This document shows, one piece after another, positions 24,394 through 34,999 of a DNA stretch of 34,999 bases. This stretch comes from Pseudomonadota bacterium (GTDB taxonomy: Bacteria; Pseudomonadota; Gammaproteobacteria; Burkholderiales; Burkholderiaceae_D), in NCBI GenBank assembly GCA_023422955.1, contig JAFAGG010000080.1:1-34999 (forward strand), given 5' to 3'. Each line of letters starts with the position of its first letter. Positions within the stretch are counted from its first letter, which is position 1. A program made the position numbers and the translations under genes. A model generated the notes under the pieces. That model had not been told where the DNA came from and searched no databases. It was given only the letters and a program-made list of their open reading frames with translations.

Positions 24394-25032
24394 CTATTTC
24401 TGCGCCTGGCCTTGTGCCAGGCTTTGATAGAGCGCATGCAGACGCTCAACCTGCGGCAATAAGTCATCCTTGTCGCCATCATTGACGATCACATCGTCAG
24501 CAGCTGTCAACCGGGCCTGGCGCGATGTCTGCGTCGCCATGATCGTGCGCACCTGGTTTTCAGCAAGGCCGCTGCGCTTCATCACGCGCATGACCTGGAC
24601 CTGTTCCGGACAATCGACGACCAGTACGCGCGATACGCGCTGTCGCCAGGTGGGAGATTCGATCAACAAAGGCACGACGAAGATCACGTAAGCACCCACG
24701 GCAGCGGCGGCATCCTGCTCGGCCTGCTGACGGATCAGCGGATGCAGGATGCTTTCCAGTCGCTTCTTTGCATGGGGATCTGCAAACACCAGGGTGCGCA
24801 TGCGCACCCTGTCCAGCGCACCCTGCTCAGTCACATAATCATTGCCGAACTGATCATGTATGGCAGGCATGGCCGCACCGCCGGGCGCCGTCATGCGATG
24901 CGCGATTTCATCGGTGTCGACGATGGCTGCGCCACGCTCGGCAAACAGCGTGGCGACAAAAGTCTTGCCGCTACCGATACCACCCGTCAGTCCCACGGAA
25001 AAATCCGGGGGGTTGTCCTGCATGCCGCGCAT
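24394..25032 (-). CDS. coaE: Dephospho-CoA kinase
   Basis: Last step of coenzyme A synthesis: ATP-dependent phosphorylation of the ribose 3' hydroxyl of dephospho-CoA. The 212-residue protein has P-loop GLTGGIGSGKT near residues 14-24, DTDEIAH (the substrate-binding Asp), and HPLIRQQAE with VVPLLIE, as in the family. ATG at 25032 was used; the Met three codons later is equally possible. It starts 10 bases after pilD. Confidence 0.96.
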   Translation of the reverse strand: MRGMQDNPPDFSVGLTGGIGSGKTFVATLFAERGAAIVDTDEIAHRMTAPGGAAMPAIHDQFGNDYVTEQGALDRVRMRTLVFADPHAKKRLESILHPLIRQQAEQDAAAAVGAYVIFVVPLLIESPTWRQRVSRVLVVDCPEQVQVMRVMKRSGLAENQVRTIMATQTSRQARLTAADDVIVNDGDKDDLLPQVERLHALYQSLAQGQAQK

Positions 25033-25042
25033 CTCACATTCC

Positions 25043-25900
25043 CTAGCCTAAATAACTTGCCACGATGGCTTCACCATACAGCATGGCTATAATCCCGGCC
25101 ACCGCCAGGTAAGGCCCGAAAGGAATGGGATTATCGCGGCCACGCCGTGCCAGGGTAATCAAGGCCACGCCGACAATCGCCCCCACCAGCGAGGAGAGCA
25201 GGATGACCAGGGGCAGCATCTTCCATCCCAGCCAGGCGCCAATCGCCGCCAGCAGCTTGAAGTCGCCGTAACCCATTCCTTCCTTGCCGGTAGTCAGCTT
25301 GAACAGCCAGTACACCGCCCACAAGGCGACATACCCGGCGGCGGCACCGATAACGGCCTCTTGCAGCGGAACGAACAGGCCATTCAGATTGATCAGCAGC
25401 CCGGCCCACAATAACGACAAGGTCAGATCATCCGGCAGCAACTGGGTATCGGCATCGATGAAAGTCATCGCAAGCAGCAAATACACGAACAACAAGGAAG
25501 CCAGGCCGGCCCAGCCACTGCCGAAGTGCCAGATCACCCAGACCGACAGCAAGGCGGCAATCGCCTCGACTATCGGATAACGCAGGGATATGGGCGCTTT
25601 GCATGCGCGGCATTTGCCACGCAGGACCGCATAACTCAGAACCGGGATATTTTCCAGGGCCGTGATCTGGTGCCCGCAACTCGGGCAAGCCGAGCGCGGT
25701 ACGATCAGGTTGTAGCGACCTTCATGCGGAAGCGGTTGACCATTCTCCTGCGCCACATAGTTATCGAAATCCCGCTGCATCATCTTGGGCAGACGATGGA
25801 TGACGACGTTGAGGAAACTGCCGATCAGCAAACCAAACAGCCCTGCTGTCAGCGTCGGCACCAGGCTGCCGGGCGCTGAGAACAGTAAAGTATCGACCAT
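25043..25900 (-). CDS. pilD: Prepilin peptidase / N-methyltransferase PilD
   Basis: Bifunctional inner-membrane aspartyl protease of 285 residues that removes the leader from type IV prepilins (and type II pseudopilins, if present) and methylates the new N-terminus. The cytoplasmic zinc loop has Cys72, Cys75, Cys97 and Cys100 (CPSCGH, CRACK), needed for methylation. The two protease aspartates are in FIDADTQLLPDDLT and in the GxGD motif GMGYGDFK at about 208-215. About eight membrane segments are present. The ATG at 25900 shares its A with the pilC stop codon (TGATG), so TTG one codon upstream is not needed. Confidence 0.96.
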   Translation of the reverse strand: MVDTLLFSAPGSLVPTLTAGLFGLLIGSFLNVVIHRLPKMMQRDFDNYVAQENGQPLPHEGRYNLIVPRSACPSCGHQITALENIPVLSYAVLRGKCRACKAPISLRYPIVEAIAALLSVWVIWHFGSGWAGLASLLFVYLLLAMTFIDADTQLLPDDLTLSLLWAGLLINLNGLFVPLQEAVIGAAAGYVALWAVYWLFKLTTGKEGMGYGDFKLLAAIGAWLGWKMLPLVILLSSLVGAIVGVALITLARRGRDNPIPFGPYLAVAGIIAMLYGEAIVASYLG

Positions 25901-27120
25901 CAAACCACCGCACCGAGCTTGAAGATAGGCAGATACATGGCAATCACCAGTCCACCGATCAGGGTGCCAAGCACAACCATGATCAATGGTTCCATCAGGC
26001 TGGACAACGACGCAACTGCATCATCGACCTCACGCTCGTAGAAATCCGCCACTTTCGTGAGCATGGAATCAAGCTGACCTGATTCCTCACCAATAGCTAC
26101 CATTTGTACCGCCATATTCGGAAAGACATTCGTATTTTGCAGGGCCACTGTCAGCGAGGTGCCCATATTGACTTCCGATTGTATACGCTTGGTCGCTTCC
26201 AGATAAACGGCATTACCGGAAGCGCCTCCGACTGAATCCAGCGACTCCACCAAAGGCACGCCCGCCGCGAACATCGTGGAAAGGGTTCGGGTCCAGCGTG
26301 CAATCGTTGCTTTGCGCAGCACTTCTCCTACGATAGGAAGGCGCAATATCAGTTGATCCATCCGGCGTTGCATGGCGGGGGAGCGCCGGTAGGACTGGAA
26401 CAGGAAATAGAGTCCGCCGAACAAGCCGCCGAAAATGTAATACCAGTTGGCGACAAAGAAATCCGAGATTGAAATGACCATCAGCGTCATGGCCGGCAAA
26501 TCCGCGCCAAAGTTGGTGAACACTTCCTTGAAGGAAGGGACCACCCAGATCATGATGATTGCCGTGACGACAAAGGCGACCACGATGATGGAGATCGGAT
26601 AGAACAGAGCGGATTTAATCTTGCCCTTGATGGCCAGCGTCTTTTCCTTGTAACTTGCTAGGCGATCCAGCAGATCTTCCAGGATACCGGCTTGCTCGCC
26701 GGCCGCCACCAGATTGCAGAACAGGGCATCAAAGTACAGCGGATATTTACGGAACGCCTGGTTCAGGCTGGTACCGGTTTCCACATCGCTGCGCAGATCC
26801 AGCAAAAGCTTGCTCATCGACGCATTGGCATGGCCTTTGGCGATGATGTCGAAGGACTGCAAAAGCGGCACGCCGGCTTTCATCATGGTCGCAAGCTGGC
26901 GCGTGAAAAGCGCGAATTCTTTGTCCTTGATGCGCTTGCCGCCGCTGACCCGCTTCTTCTTCACCTTGGTCACCAGGATGCCCTGGCGACGCAGGCTGGC
27001 CTTGACCATGTTTTCGCCAGGAGCACGCACCTCTCCCTTGACGACCTTGCCTGATCTGTCCTTGCCTTCCCAGGTGAATAAGGCGTCTGCCGGCTGACGC
27101 ATACCCGCTGCAATTGCCAT
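25900..27120 (-). CDS. pilC: Type IV pilus inner-membrane platform protein PilC
   Basis: Polytopic platform protein of the GspF/PilC family, 406 residues, that links the PilB motor to pilin assembly. Two repeated cytoplasmic GspF domains are separated by membrane segments: the first has FALFTRQLATMMKAGVPLLQSFD and the second WTRTLSTMFAAGVPLVESLDSVG. Three hydrophobic helices (about 175-200, 225-245, 375-400) fit the family. A good AAGGGAGA ribosome site precedes the ATG. It lies between pilB (19-base gap) and pilD (1-base overlap). Confidence 0.96.
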   Translation of the reverse strand: MAIAAGMRQPADALFTWEGKDRSGKVVKGEVRAPGENMVKASLRRQGILVTKVKKKRVSGGKRIKDKEFALFTRQLATMMKAGVPLLQSFDIIAKGHANASMSKLLLDLRSDVETGTSLNQAFRKYPLYFDALFCNLVAAGEQAGILEDLLDRLASYKEKTLAIKGKIKSALFYPISIIVVAFVVTAIIMIWVVPSFKEVFTNFGADLPAMTLMVISISDFFVANWYYIFGGLFGGLYFLFQSYRRSPAMQRRMDQLILRLPIVGEVLRKATIARWTRTLSTMFAAGVPLVESLDSVGGASGNAVYLEATKRIQSEVNMGTSLTVALQNTNVFPNMAVQMVAIGEESGQLDSMLTKVADFYEREVDDAVASLSSLMEPLIMVVLGTLIGGLVIAMYLPIFKLGAVV

Positions 27121-27139
27121 GCGATGTCTCCCTTGCTTT

Positions 27140-28870
27140 CTATACGTTAGTGCAACTCAGCACTTCTTCCAGGCTGGTCAAACCCTGCTTGACCTTCACC
27201 AGTCCGGATTCGCGCAAGCTTTTTACGCCGTCACGCCGTGCCTGTTCTTCGATTTCCAGGGCCGTGCCGTGAGCCAGGATCAGCTTCTCGATTTCTTCGC
27301 TGATCGGCATCACCTGATAGATACCCACCCGGCCCTTGTAACCCGAACCGCTGCACCGCTCGCAACCGACAGCCCGATAAGGCTGCCAGGTTCCATCCAG
27401 CTCGTCTTCGCTGAAGCCGGCTTCCAGCAGCGCCTCCTCCGCTATGTGCATAGTTTCCTTGCAAGTGCAAAGCCGTCTTGCCAGGCGCTGTGCGGTAATC
27501 ATGATCACGGACGACGCAATATTGAAAGGCGCGACACCCATGTTCAGCAAGCGCGTCAGCGTTGCCGGCGCATCATTGGTATGCAAGGTCGAGAACACCA
27601 TGTGACCGGTCTGCGCCGCCTTGATGGCGATATCGGCCGTTTCAAGATCGCGTATCTCGCCGACCATGATGATGTCCGGATCCTGACGCAGGAAAGCGCG
27701 CAAGGCCACGGGAAAGCTAAGGCCGGCCTTGTCGTTGACGTTGACCTGGTTCACGCCGGGCAAGTTGATTTCGGCAGGATCTTCAGCCGTGGAGATATTG
27801 ATGCCGGGCTTGTTCAGAATATTGAGGCAGGTGTAGAGCGACACGGTTTTACCGGAGCCGGTGGGTCCGGTCACCAGGACCATGCCGTAAGGACGTTGTA
27901 TTGCTTTCAGCAATAATTCTTTCTGCTCGGGCTCGTACCCGAGCACATCGATACCCACCTGCGCCTGGCTGCCGTCCAGAATACGCATGACGATTTTTTC
28001 GCCGAACAGGGTAGGCAAGGTACTGACACGAAAATCGATGGCCTTGTTCTTCGATACGACCAGGCGCATGCGGCCGTCTTGCGGCACGCGCTTTTCCGAA
28101 ATATCGAGACGGGAAATAACCTTGATGCGCGAAGCAAGTTTTTCCTTGATCGCCAATGGCGGCTGTGCCATCTCGCGCAACTCCCCATCGATCCGGAAGC
28201 GGATACGGTAAAACTTTTCGAAAGGCTCGAAGTGCAAATCGGATGCCCCCAGATTGATGGCATCCAGCAGAATTTTTTGCAGGAACTTGACGACAGGCGC
28301 ATCATCGATTTCGGCGCCTGCGGTGATATCGGCAGCCGATGACAAATCGTCGTCGGCAAAATCAACGTTGCTCAACTCGTCGCCGATCAAGTCGCTGAGG
28401 TCCTGTTCTGCCGATCGTCCGAGGGCGCCGAGCAATTGCATCAGGCTGCCATGCTCCACAATCACAGGCTCCACCACCATTTGCGTCTGGAACTTGATCT
28501 GGTCCAGGGCCTGGAGATTGGTGGGATCGGAAATGGCGATGGAAAGCTTATTGCCGCGCTTGGTCAATGCCGCCACGCGCTGCGTTTCCATCAGCTTGAG
28601 ATCGACTATCTTTTCCGGTAGGAAGCTGACGTTAAAGGTACTTAAATCCAGCAAGGGGTAACCGAACGCCTCGGCGCAAAAATGGGCCAGGCTTTGTCCA
28701 TCCATGGCGCCCGACTGAATGAGCGCTTCAATAAAGGGAATTTTCTCGGTGACCGACTTGCGATGAATGCTTTCGGCTTGCTGGGCATTCAGACGCCCGG
28801 CCTGCATCAATGCACGCCCCAGGCCGGAGACGGGATTCTTTGATGAAGAAGTAGGAAGTACTGCCGCCAT
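27140..28870 (-). CDS. pilB: Type IV pilus extension ATPase PilB
   Basis: Hexameric ATPase of 576 residues that drives pilus extension. The N-terminal GspE/MshEN-like domain spans about 1-170. The motor domain has Walker A GPTGSGKT at 335-342, an Asp box (STAEDPAEI), Walker B (DPDIIMVGEIRD) and a His box (GHMVFSTLHTNDAPATL). The zinc site is formed by CTCKE and CERCSGSGYKGR. The start has no recognisable Shine-Dalgarno before the ATG. It heads pilB-pilC-pilD-coaE-zapD-yacG. The retraction motors pilT/pilU and the pilin pilA are not in the window. Confidence 0.97.
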   Translation of the reverse strand: MAAVLPTSSSKNPVSGLGRALMQAGRLNAQQAESIHRKSVTEKIPFIEALIQSGAMDGQSLAHFCAEAFGYPLLDLSTFNVSFLPEKIVDLKLMETQRVAALTKRGNKLSIAISDPTNLQALDQIKFQTQMVVEPVIVEHGSLMQLLGALGRSAEQDLSDLIGDELSNVDFADDDLSSAADITAGAEIDDAPVVKFLQKILLDAINLGASDLHFEPFEKFYRIRFRIDGELREMAQPPLAIKEKLASRIKVISRLDISEKRVPQDGRMRLVVSKNKAIDFRVSTLPTLFGEKIVMRILDGSQAQVGIDVLGYEPEQKELLLKAIQRPYGMVLVTGPTGSGKTVSLYTCLNILNKPGINISTAEDPAEINLPGVNQVNVNDKAGLSFPVALRAFLRQDPDIIMVGEIRDLETADIAIKAAQTGHMVFSTLHTNDAPATLTRLLNMGVAPFNIASSVIMITAQRLARRLCTCKETMHIAEEALLEAGFSEDELDGTWQPYRAVGCERCSGSGYKGRVGIYQVMPISEEIEKLILAHGTALEIEEQARRDGVKSLRESGLVKVKQGLTSLEEVLSCTNV

Positions 28871-29216
28871 AGGTCAAATACACTTTGCACGCAAGATTGC
28901 CAACATGCAGGGGATAATGCCGAGAGGCATTAGTTTTGTAAAGTAAAGACCATGGTTTGTTGCAAGTTTTTCTCATCCAAGTCACTGATTTAGCGAGAAA
29001 TTCCACAAGCAGGAGGAAAGATAGTAAGCGCGAAAATTTGCGCTCATGAAAGGCAGCACCGCTTATACCTTCTGCTTTAAAAAGAGGCAGCACGCAACAG
29101 CAGAACCAAACCCTTGTTGCGGCAAAGTGCGAGGGAGGATGGAAGGTAGGAAAAGAAGAGTATCGCCTTAAACCCCTCCTCTGACAGCGGCGCTGCCAGA
29201 GGAGTAAAGGCTTTGT
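28871..29216. other. Gene-free interval between secA and pilB
   Basis: No credible coding sequence. The end next to secA holds the secA terminator hairpin (29176-29204) followed, in the minus-strand transcript, by a C/U-rich run (about 29155-29120). The rest should contain the pilB promoter; no convincing sigma70 pair was found. A sigma54-like pair (TGGC and TGC, plus coordinates 28886-28902) has spacing one base too long. Confidence 0.6.
29176..29204 (-). terminator. Hairpin after secA
   Basis: CTCCTCTG (29176-29183) pairs with CAGAGGAG (29197-29204), with one mismatch and then CAGC/GCTG around a 3-base loop. It starts 13 bases past the secA stop. The minus-strand sequence after it (GGGGTTTAAGG) has no proper U tract, so it may need help from Rho. 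Confidence 0.65.
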
Positions 29217-31976
<2,760 letters not shown>

Positions 31977-32055
31977 GCTCTTAAAATTTTCAAAAATCGC
32001 TGTCGGAAGACCGGTCAGTAAATCGCCTGCCAAGTTGCGTGTTACGAAATGAAGG

Positions 32056-32064
32056 ATTCTAACA
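32056..32064 (-). promoter_or_regulatory. Extended -10 promoter of secA
   Basis: On the minus strand TGTTAGAAT (32064-32056) matches TGnTATAAT with one change. Transcription would start near 32049, giving a leader of about 73 bases. No -35 is recognisable (GCAGCG at the expected place). Confidence 0.5.
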
Positions 32065-32201
32065 CGCGCCTTTCTGCCCGCTGCCGGCTACAAGGTGCGC
32101 CGAAAAAAGCCTGGCGTATGCACTTTTCCCGCCGCTCGGGCGAAAAAAGATACAGCATAGCTTTTAGTAAGCATTAATGGAAAGAAATATAAGAACTGCT
32201 C

Positions 32202-32219
32202 GCCCCAGATCAAGGGGGC
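32202..32219 (-). terminator. Weak hairpin after the M23 peptidase gene
   Basis: GCCCC (32202-32206) and GGGGC (32215-32219) with an 8-base loop, 12 bases past the stop. In the minus-strand transcript it is followed by GAGCAGTTCTTATATTTC, loosely U-rich. Confidence 0.4.
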
Positions 32220-32231
32220 AGCAAAACTTAA

Positions 32232-33200
32232 TTAGGGAGCCAGGGTGAGGACTGGGTCCGGACTGGCGCCAGCCGACAGGAACTTGCGGGGGTTTTGCGG
32301 AATGCCCTTGACCAGCACTTCAAAGTGCAAATGAGGACCGGTGGACTTTCCCGTCGAGCCGACACGAGCGACCTGCTGGCCGCGACGCACGATATCTCCG
32401 ACTTTCACCAGCAGGCGGGACGCATGGGCATAACGCGTGACGATGTCATTGCCATGATCGACTTCCAGCATGTTCCCGTACTGGTAATGATATTCCGCCG
32501 CGACGATCACCCCGCCGGCCGCGGCCAGAATGGGCGTACCGGGAGGCGCCGCGAAATCCAGGCCTTCGTGAAAACCGCTACGGCCTGAAAAAGGATCCAG
32601 CCGCCAGCCGAAGCTCGATGCCTGGTAGCCGATATTGACGGGCTGCGTGGTCGGCAAAAGGCGGGATTTGACCTTGTCGGCCATGAGTGTCGATTCCACC
32701 ACATTCAGATAGTCGGCCCGGTGTCCCATATCCTGTGCCATGGTGTCGAGCAGGCCTTGAAACGCATCCAGCGACAGCGGTTCGCCCGGCGTAGGCGTGG
32801 GTGCGGGCACGGGTGAAGCGGGTTCGGCGCCACCGACACCTGGCGCACGCTTGAAGTCGAACTCTTCCGGCTTGATGCCTGCCAGGCCTTGCACCCTTTC
32901 ACCCAGCGCGTCCAGACGCATCAACTGCGCCTGCATTTCTCCGACGCGTATCGCCATCGCCTCCAGGTTTTCCTTCACGTACCTGTCGCGCTCCGCCCTC
33001 TCCTTGCTGGAGGTCATGACGGCCAGTTTCTCCAGAATGGGCAGATCGACTTCTGCGGCAATGCGCAGGGTCAGGTAATACAACAGGAAGCCCATGCATA
33101 CTGCCGTCGCCAGAAAGGCCGCTCCCGCCAGCATCAGGCGCCAGCCGCTTAGCGTAAGGGAACGGGCATTGAAACGCGAGTGCAGTACGATGATTTGCAT
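32232..33200 (-). CDS. Membrane-anchored M23 (LytM-type) peptidase
   Basis: A 322-residue protein. One transmembrane helix (about 22-46) anchors it, then a predicted coiled coil (about 65-105, SKERAERDRYVKENLEAMAI) and a Pro-rich linker at 125-142. The C-terminal M23 domain (about 190-315) keeps the zinc and catalytic residues: His211 and Asp215 (HEGLDFA), and His290 with His292 (GPHLHFEV). It should therefore be an active peptidoglycan endopeptidase acting in the periplasm, unlike degenerate EnvC/NlpD factors. It lies in the slot between lpxC and secA where E. coli has secM, and is divergent from the dciA-like gene across 48 bases. Confidence 0.92.
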   Translation of the reverse strand: MQIIVLHSRFNARSLTLSGWRLMLAGAAFLATAVCMGFLLYYLTLRIAAEVDLPILEKLAVMTSSKERAERDRYVKENLEAMAIRVGEMQAQLMRLDALGERVQGLAGIKPEEFDFKRAPGVGGAEPASPVPAPTPTPGEPLSLDAFQGLLDTMAQDMGHRADYLNVVESTLMADKVKSRLLPTTQPVNIGYQASSFGWRLDPFSGRSGFHEGLDFAAPPGTPILAAAGGVIVAAEYHYQYGNMLEVDHGNDIVTRYAHASRLLVKVGDIVRRGQQVARVGSTGKSTGPHLHFEVLVKGIPQNPRKFLSAGASPDPVLTLAP

Positions 33201-33248
33201 GGGGTTCTCAGCGCCTCTCGGACCTGACAGTTATGGTAATGTGTGCCA

Positions 33249-33755
33249 ATGCGAAAACCATTGAGCTCATTTCCTTATGTAGGGCAGACGACCTCATCTG
33301 CTGGTGCAGCGACGGCTGCTCAGGAGGTAGGCCACTATCTGCGCAGGCATGAGCGCATGGCGTCTTTGATACCGACTGCGCAGCGCATCATGAGCTTGCA
33401 AAAAGAATGCTTGAGCATTCTTCCTGCGATGTTCCGGGACTGTACGGTGCTGCGCTTCGAGGCGGGAGAAATAATGCTATCCGTTCCACATACGGCGCTG
33501 GCCGCGAGGCTAAAGCAGCAGGCGCCGCAATTGAAGCAGGCCTTGCTAAAGCGTGGATGGCAGATTAATTCAATCCAAATGAAAGTTCAAGTCAAAAGCA
33601 CAACGCCTGAGCCACCAGCTTGTAAGCAAGTGTTTCTTCCGCAATCTGCGGTGGCTTCGCTCGCGGCGCTGAATAATGAACTGGAGAATACGCCGCGCAA
33701 TGCGGCATTGAAGGAAGCAATCGAGACCATGGTCAGGCGCCATCTCAAGGCCTGA
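33249..33755 (+). CDS. dciA: DUF721 protein, probable replicative helicase loader DciA
   Basis: A 168-residue protein. About residues 35-105 resemble DUF721: IPTAQRIMSLQKECLSILPA, then VLRFEAGEIMLSVPHTALAA, then RLKQQAPQLKQALLKRGWQI. DUF721 proteins include DciA, which helps load DnaB in the many bacteria that lack DnaC or DnaI. In Pseudomonas the DUF721 gene also lies between lpxC and secA, so position supports the call. The C-terminal half is variable and probably disordered in part. The start could be GTG at 33243 or ATG at 33249; neither has a strong ribosome site. Similarity is weak in sequence and the helicase-loading role is inference from the family. Confidence 0.7.
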   Translation: MRKPLSSFPYVGQTTSSAGAATAAQEVGHYLRRHERMASLIPTAQRIMSLQKECLSILPAMFRDCTVLRFEAGEIMLSVPHTALAARLKQQAPQLKQALLKRGWQINSIQMKVQVKSTTPEPPACKQVFLPQSAVASLAALNNELENTPRNAALKEAIETMVRRHLKA

Positions 33756-33926
33756 AGCACGATTTCCTGTGCTGCCCCCGTTTACCGTCCCTCTTCGAGC
33801 GCAAGATTGCAATTGCGAACTGGCCCGACATCAGACTGCCAGGACTGCGGCTTGCACTAAATAAACAGGAAGTAAGAGAATTAGACTGGCGGACAGCGGC
33901 TTAGAGACAAGAAGAGAAAAGCCTGG

Positions 33927-34862
33927 TCAATCCAGCGCCCACTCCTGGCCGATCTGGTGCGCATAGGTAGGCGGCGCCGCCTGCACATCATCGAAGCTCA
34001 CTATCTCATAGGAATCAGGCTGCGCCAGCAGGGCGCGCAACAACTGGTTATTCATGCCGTGCCCGGATTTGTGAGCGGTATAGCTTGCCAGCAAGGGATA
34101 GCCGACCAGATAAAGATCGCCGATGGCGTCGAGGATCTTGTGGCGCACGAATTCATTCTCGTAACGCAGACCGTCCACGTTCAGGATGCGGTACTCATCC
34201 ATCACGATCGCATTCTCGAACGAGCCGCCGCGTGCCAGGCCCATGCCGCGCAGCGTTTCAACATCCTGCATGAAACCGAAGGTACGGGCTCGGGCTATTT
34301 CCTTGACGTAGGATTCGATCCCGAAGTCGACCTCCGCGATCTGGCCGGTTGTGTCCACCGCCGGATGCTTGAACTCGATGAAAAATTTCAGCTTGAAACC
34401 ATCATAGGGTTCCAGGCGAGCCCACTTCTCCTTGGCCCCTTCTCCTTCGCGCACCTCCACGGGTTTCTTCACTCGGATAAAACGCTTGGGCGCATTCAAT
34501 TCTTCCAGGCCGGCTTGCTGCAACAGGAAGACGAAAGAAGCGGCCGAACCATCCATGATGGGAATTTCTTCCGCAGTCAAATCGACATACAGGTTGTCGA
34601 TCCCCATGCCGGCACAAGCCGACATCAGGTGCTCCACGGTCGAGACGCGCGCATCGCCCTGCTGCAGCACGGACGCCATGCGCGTGTCGCCTATGCCGGT
34701 TGCGGAAGCAGGGATATCCACCACCGGCTCCATGTCTACGCGACGGAAAATGATTCCCGTGTCAGCGGCGGCCGGACGCAGCGTAAGTTCAACCTTGGTA
34801 CCGGAATGCAGTCCGATGCCAGTGGTCTTTACTTGCTGTTTGATGGTGCGTTGTTTGAGCAT
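33927..34862 (-). CDS. lpxC: UDP-3-O-acyl-N-acetylglucosamine deacetylase LpxC
   Basis: Zinc enzyme for the committed step of lipid A synthesis in the cytoplasm. The 311-residue length is normal. Zinc ligands are His78 (STVEHLMSA), His241 and Asp245 (RHKILDAIGDLYL), and the general acid is His268 (HKSGHGMNNQLLRA). MDGSAASF and FGFMQDVETLRGMGLARGGS are family marks. The ATG at 34862 gives the usual N-terminus MLKQRTIKQQVKTTGIGLHS. There is no ribosome site in front of it, and an extended -10 element ends five bases before the ATG. It is normally found at the end of the dcw cluster after ftsZ, which would lie off the right edge. Confidence 0.98.
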   Translation of the reverse strand: MLKQRTIKQQVKTTGIGLHSGTKVELTLRPAAADTGIIFRRVDMEPVVDIPASATGIGDTRMASVLQQGDARVSTVEHLMSACAGMGIDNLYVDLTAEEIPIMDGSAASFVFLLQQAGLEELNAPKRFIRVKKPVEVREGEGAKEKWARLEPYDGFKLKFFIEFKHPAVDTTGQIAEVDFGIESYVKEIARARTFGFMQDVETLRGMGLARGGSFENAIVMDEYRILNVDGLRYENEFVRHKILDAIGDLYLVGYPLLASYTAHKSGHGMNNQLLRALLAQPDSYEIVSFDDVQAAPPTYAHQIGQEWALD

Positions 34863-34867
34863 GCGCC

Positions 34868-34876
34868 ATTATAACA
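34868..34876 (-). promoter_or_regulatory. Extended -10 promoter abutting the lpxC start codon
   Basis: On the minus strand TGTTATAAT is a perfect extended -10 (TGnTATAAT). It is followed by GGCGC and then the lpxC ATG, so the A of the ATG is the sixth base after the hexamer, within the usual start window. No -35 match is present at 16-19 bases. Confidence 0.5.
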
Positions 34877-34920
34877 ACTGGAAAAATTCCACGCTGTGGC
34901 AAGTCATGACTTTGCGCACC

Positions 34921-34940
34921 TATCGCGTGATATCGCGTGT
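34921..34940. repeat. Short tandem direct repeat upstream of lpxC
   Basis: TATCGCGTGA followed directly by TATCGCGTGT, nine of ten bases identical, 58-78 bases before the lpxC start in an otherwise A/T-rich stretch. It may be a regulator site or chance. Confidence 0.4.
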
Positions 34941-34999
34941 TTATTATCTTTTTGATTTTTCGTGGCGTTTTGCGGAAACTGCAAGGAAGCATGCAAGCG

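Noticed and set aside
28886..28902. A sigma54-like promoter for pilB (TGGC and TGC on the minus strand), attractive because PilR activates sigma54 promoters.
   Set aside because: The GG and GC elements are separated by 11 bases instead of the strict 10, and flanking bases match poorly. pilBCD are not known PilR targets.
31977..32231. A SecM-like arrest peptide upstream of secA.
   Set aside because: No short frame with a start, an export signal and an arrest-type C-terminus was found. The in-frame extension of secA begins with TTG and joins SecA directly.

Overview
The window is an ordinary, gene-dense stretch of a betaproteobacterial chromosome. Gene content and order (pilRS next to a YpjD-like protein and ffh; rplU-rpmA-obgE-proB divergent from ispB; argJ/mutT facing yacG-zapD-coaE-pilD-pilC-pilB; secA and lpxC with a DciA-type gene) fit Burkholderiales. 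An Oxalobacteraceae member such as a Herminiimonas relative is my best guess; this is inferred from gene order and protein character, with no database search. No insertion sequence, prophage, CRISPR array, integron or island-like base composition was seen.

Layout. (1) 1-2923, minus strand: ypjD-like gene, a small zinc-ribbon membrane protein, pilS and the start of pilR. (2) 3215-5510, plus strand: ffh, a 394-base gap, then a histone H1-like Lys/Ala tail fused to a SWIB domain. (3) 5589-7978, minus strand: proS and a lytic transglycosylase. (4) rppH (plus) faces the rplU-rpmA-obgE-proB operon (minus). (5) ispB, tRNA-Pro(CGG) and an orphan winged-helix regulator (plus). (6) 13927-18671, minus strand: a complete BMP-type nucleoside/purine ABC importer, divergent from guanine deaminase and a small tautomerase (plus). 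(7) argJ, a DUF815 ATPase and mutT (plus) converge on yacG-zapD-coaE-pilD-pilC-pilB, secA and an M23 peptidase (minus). (8) A dciA-like gene (plus) converges on lpxC (minus).

How the genes work together. Type IV pilus functions are split between a regulatory pair (pilSR) and a machinery operon (pilBCD). The right-hand third resembles the lpxC-secA-mutT-yacG-zapD-coaE-hofCB neighbourhood of gammaproteobacteria, so it is an old envelope/division/secretion block rather than acquired DNA. The importer plus guanine deaminase suggests uptake and salvage of guanine or guanosine.

I found no clearly new multi-gene system. The best leads are small: a probable leaderless lpxC transcript, a terminator-like hairpin 17 bases upstream of obgE, a tautomerase lacking the canonical Arg39, the H1-SWIB fusion with a hairpin in its leader, a DUF815 ATPase of unknown role, and C/U-rich, G-poor tracts after several transcription units that look like Rho loading sites.
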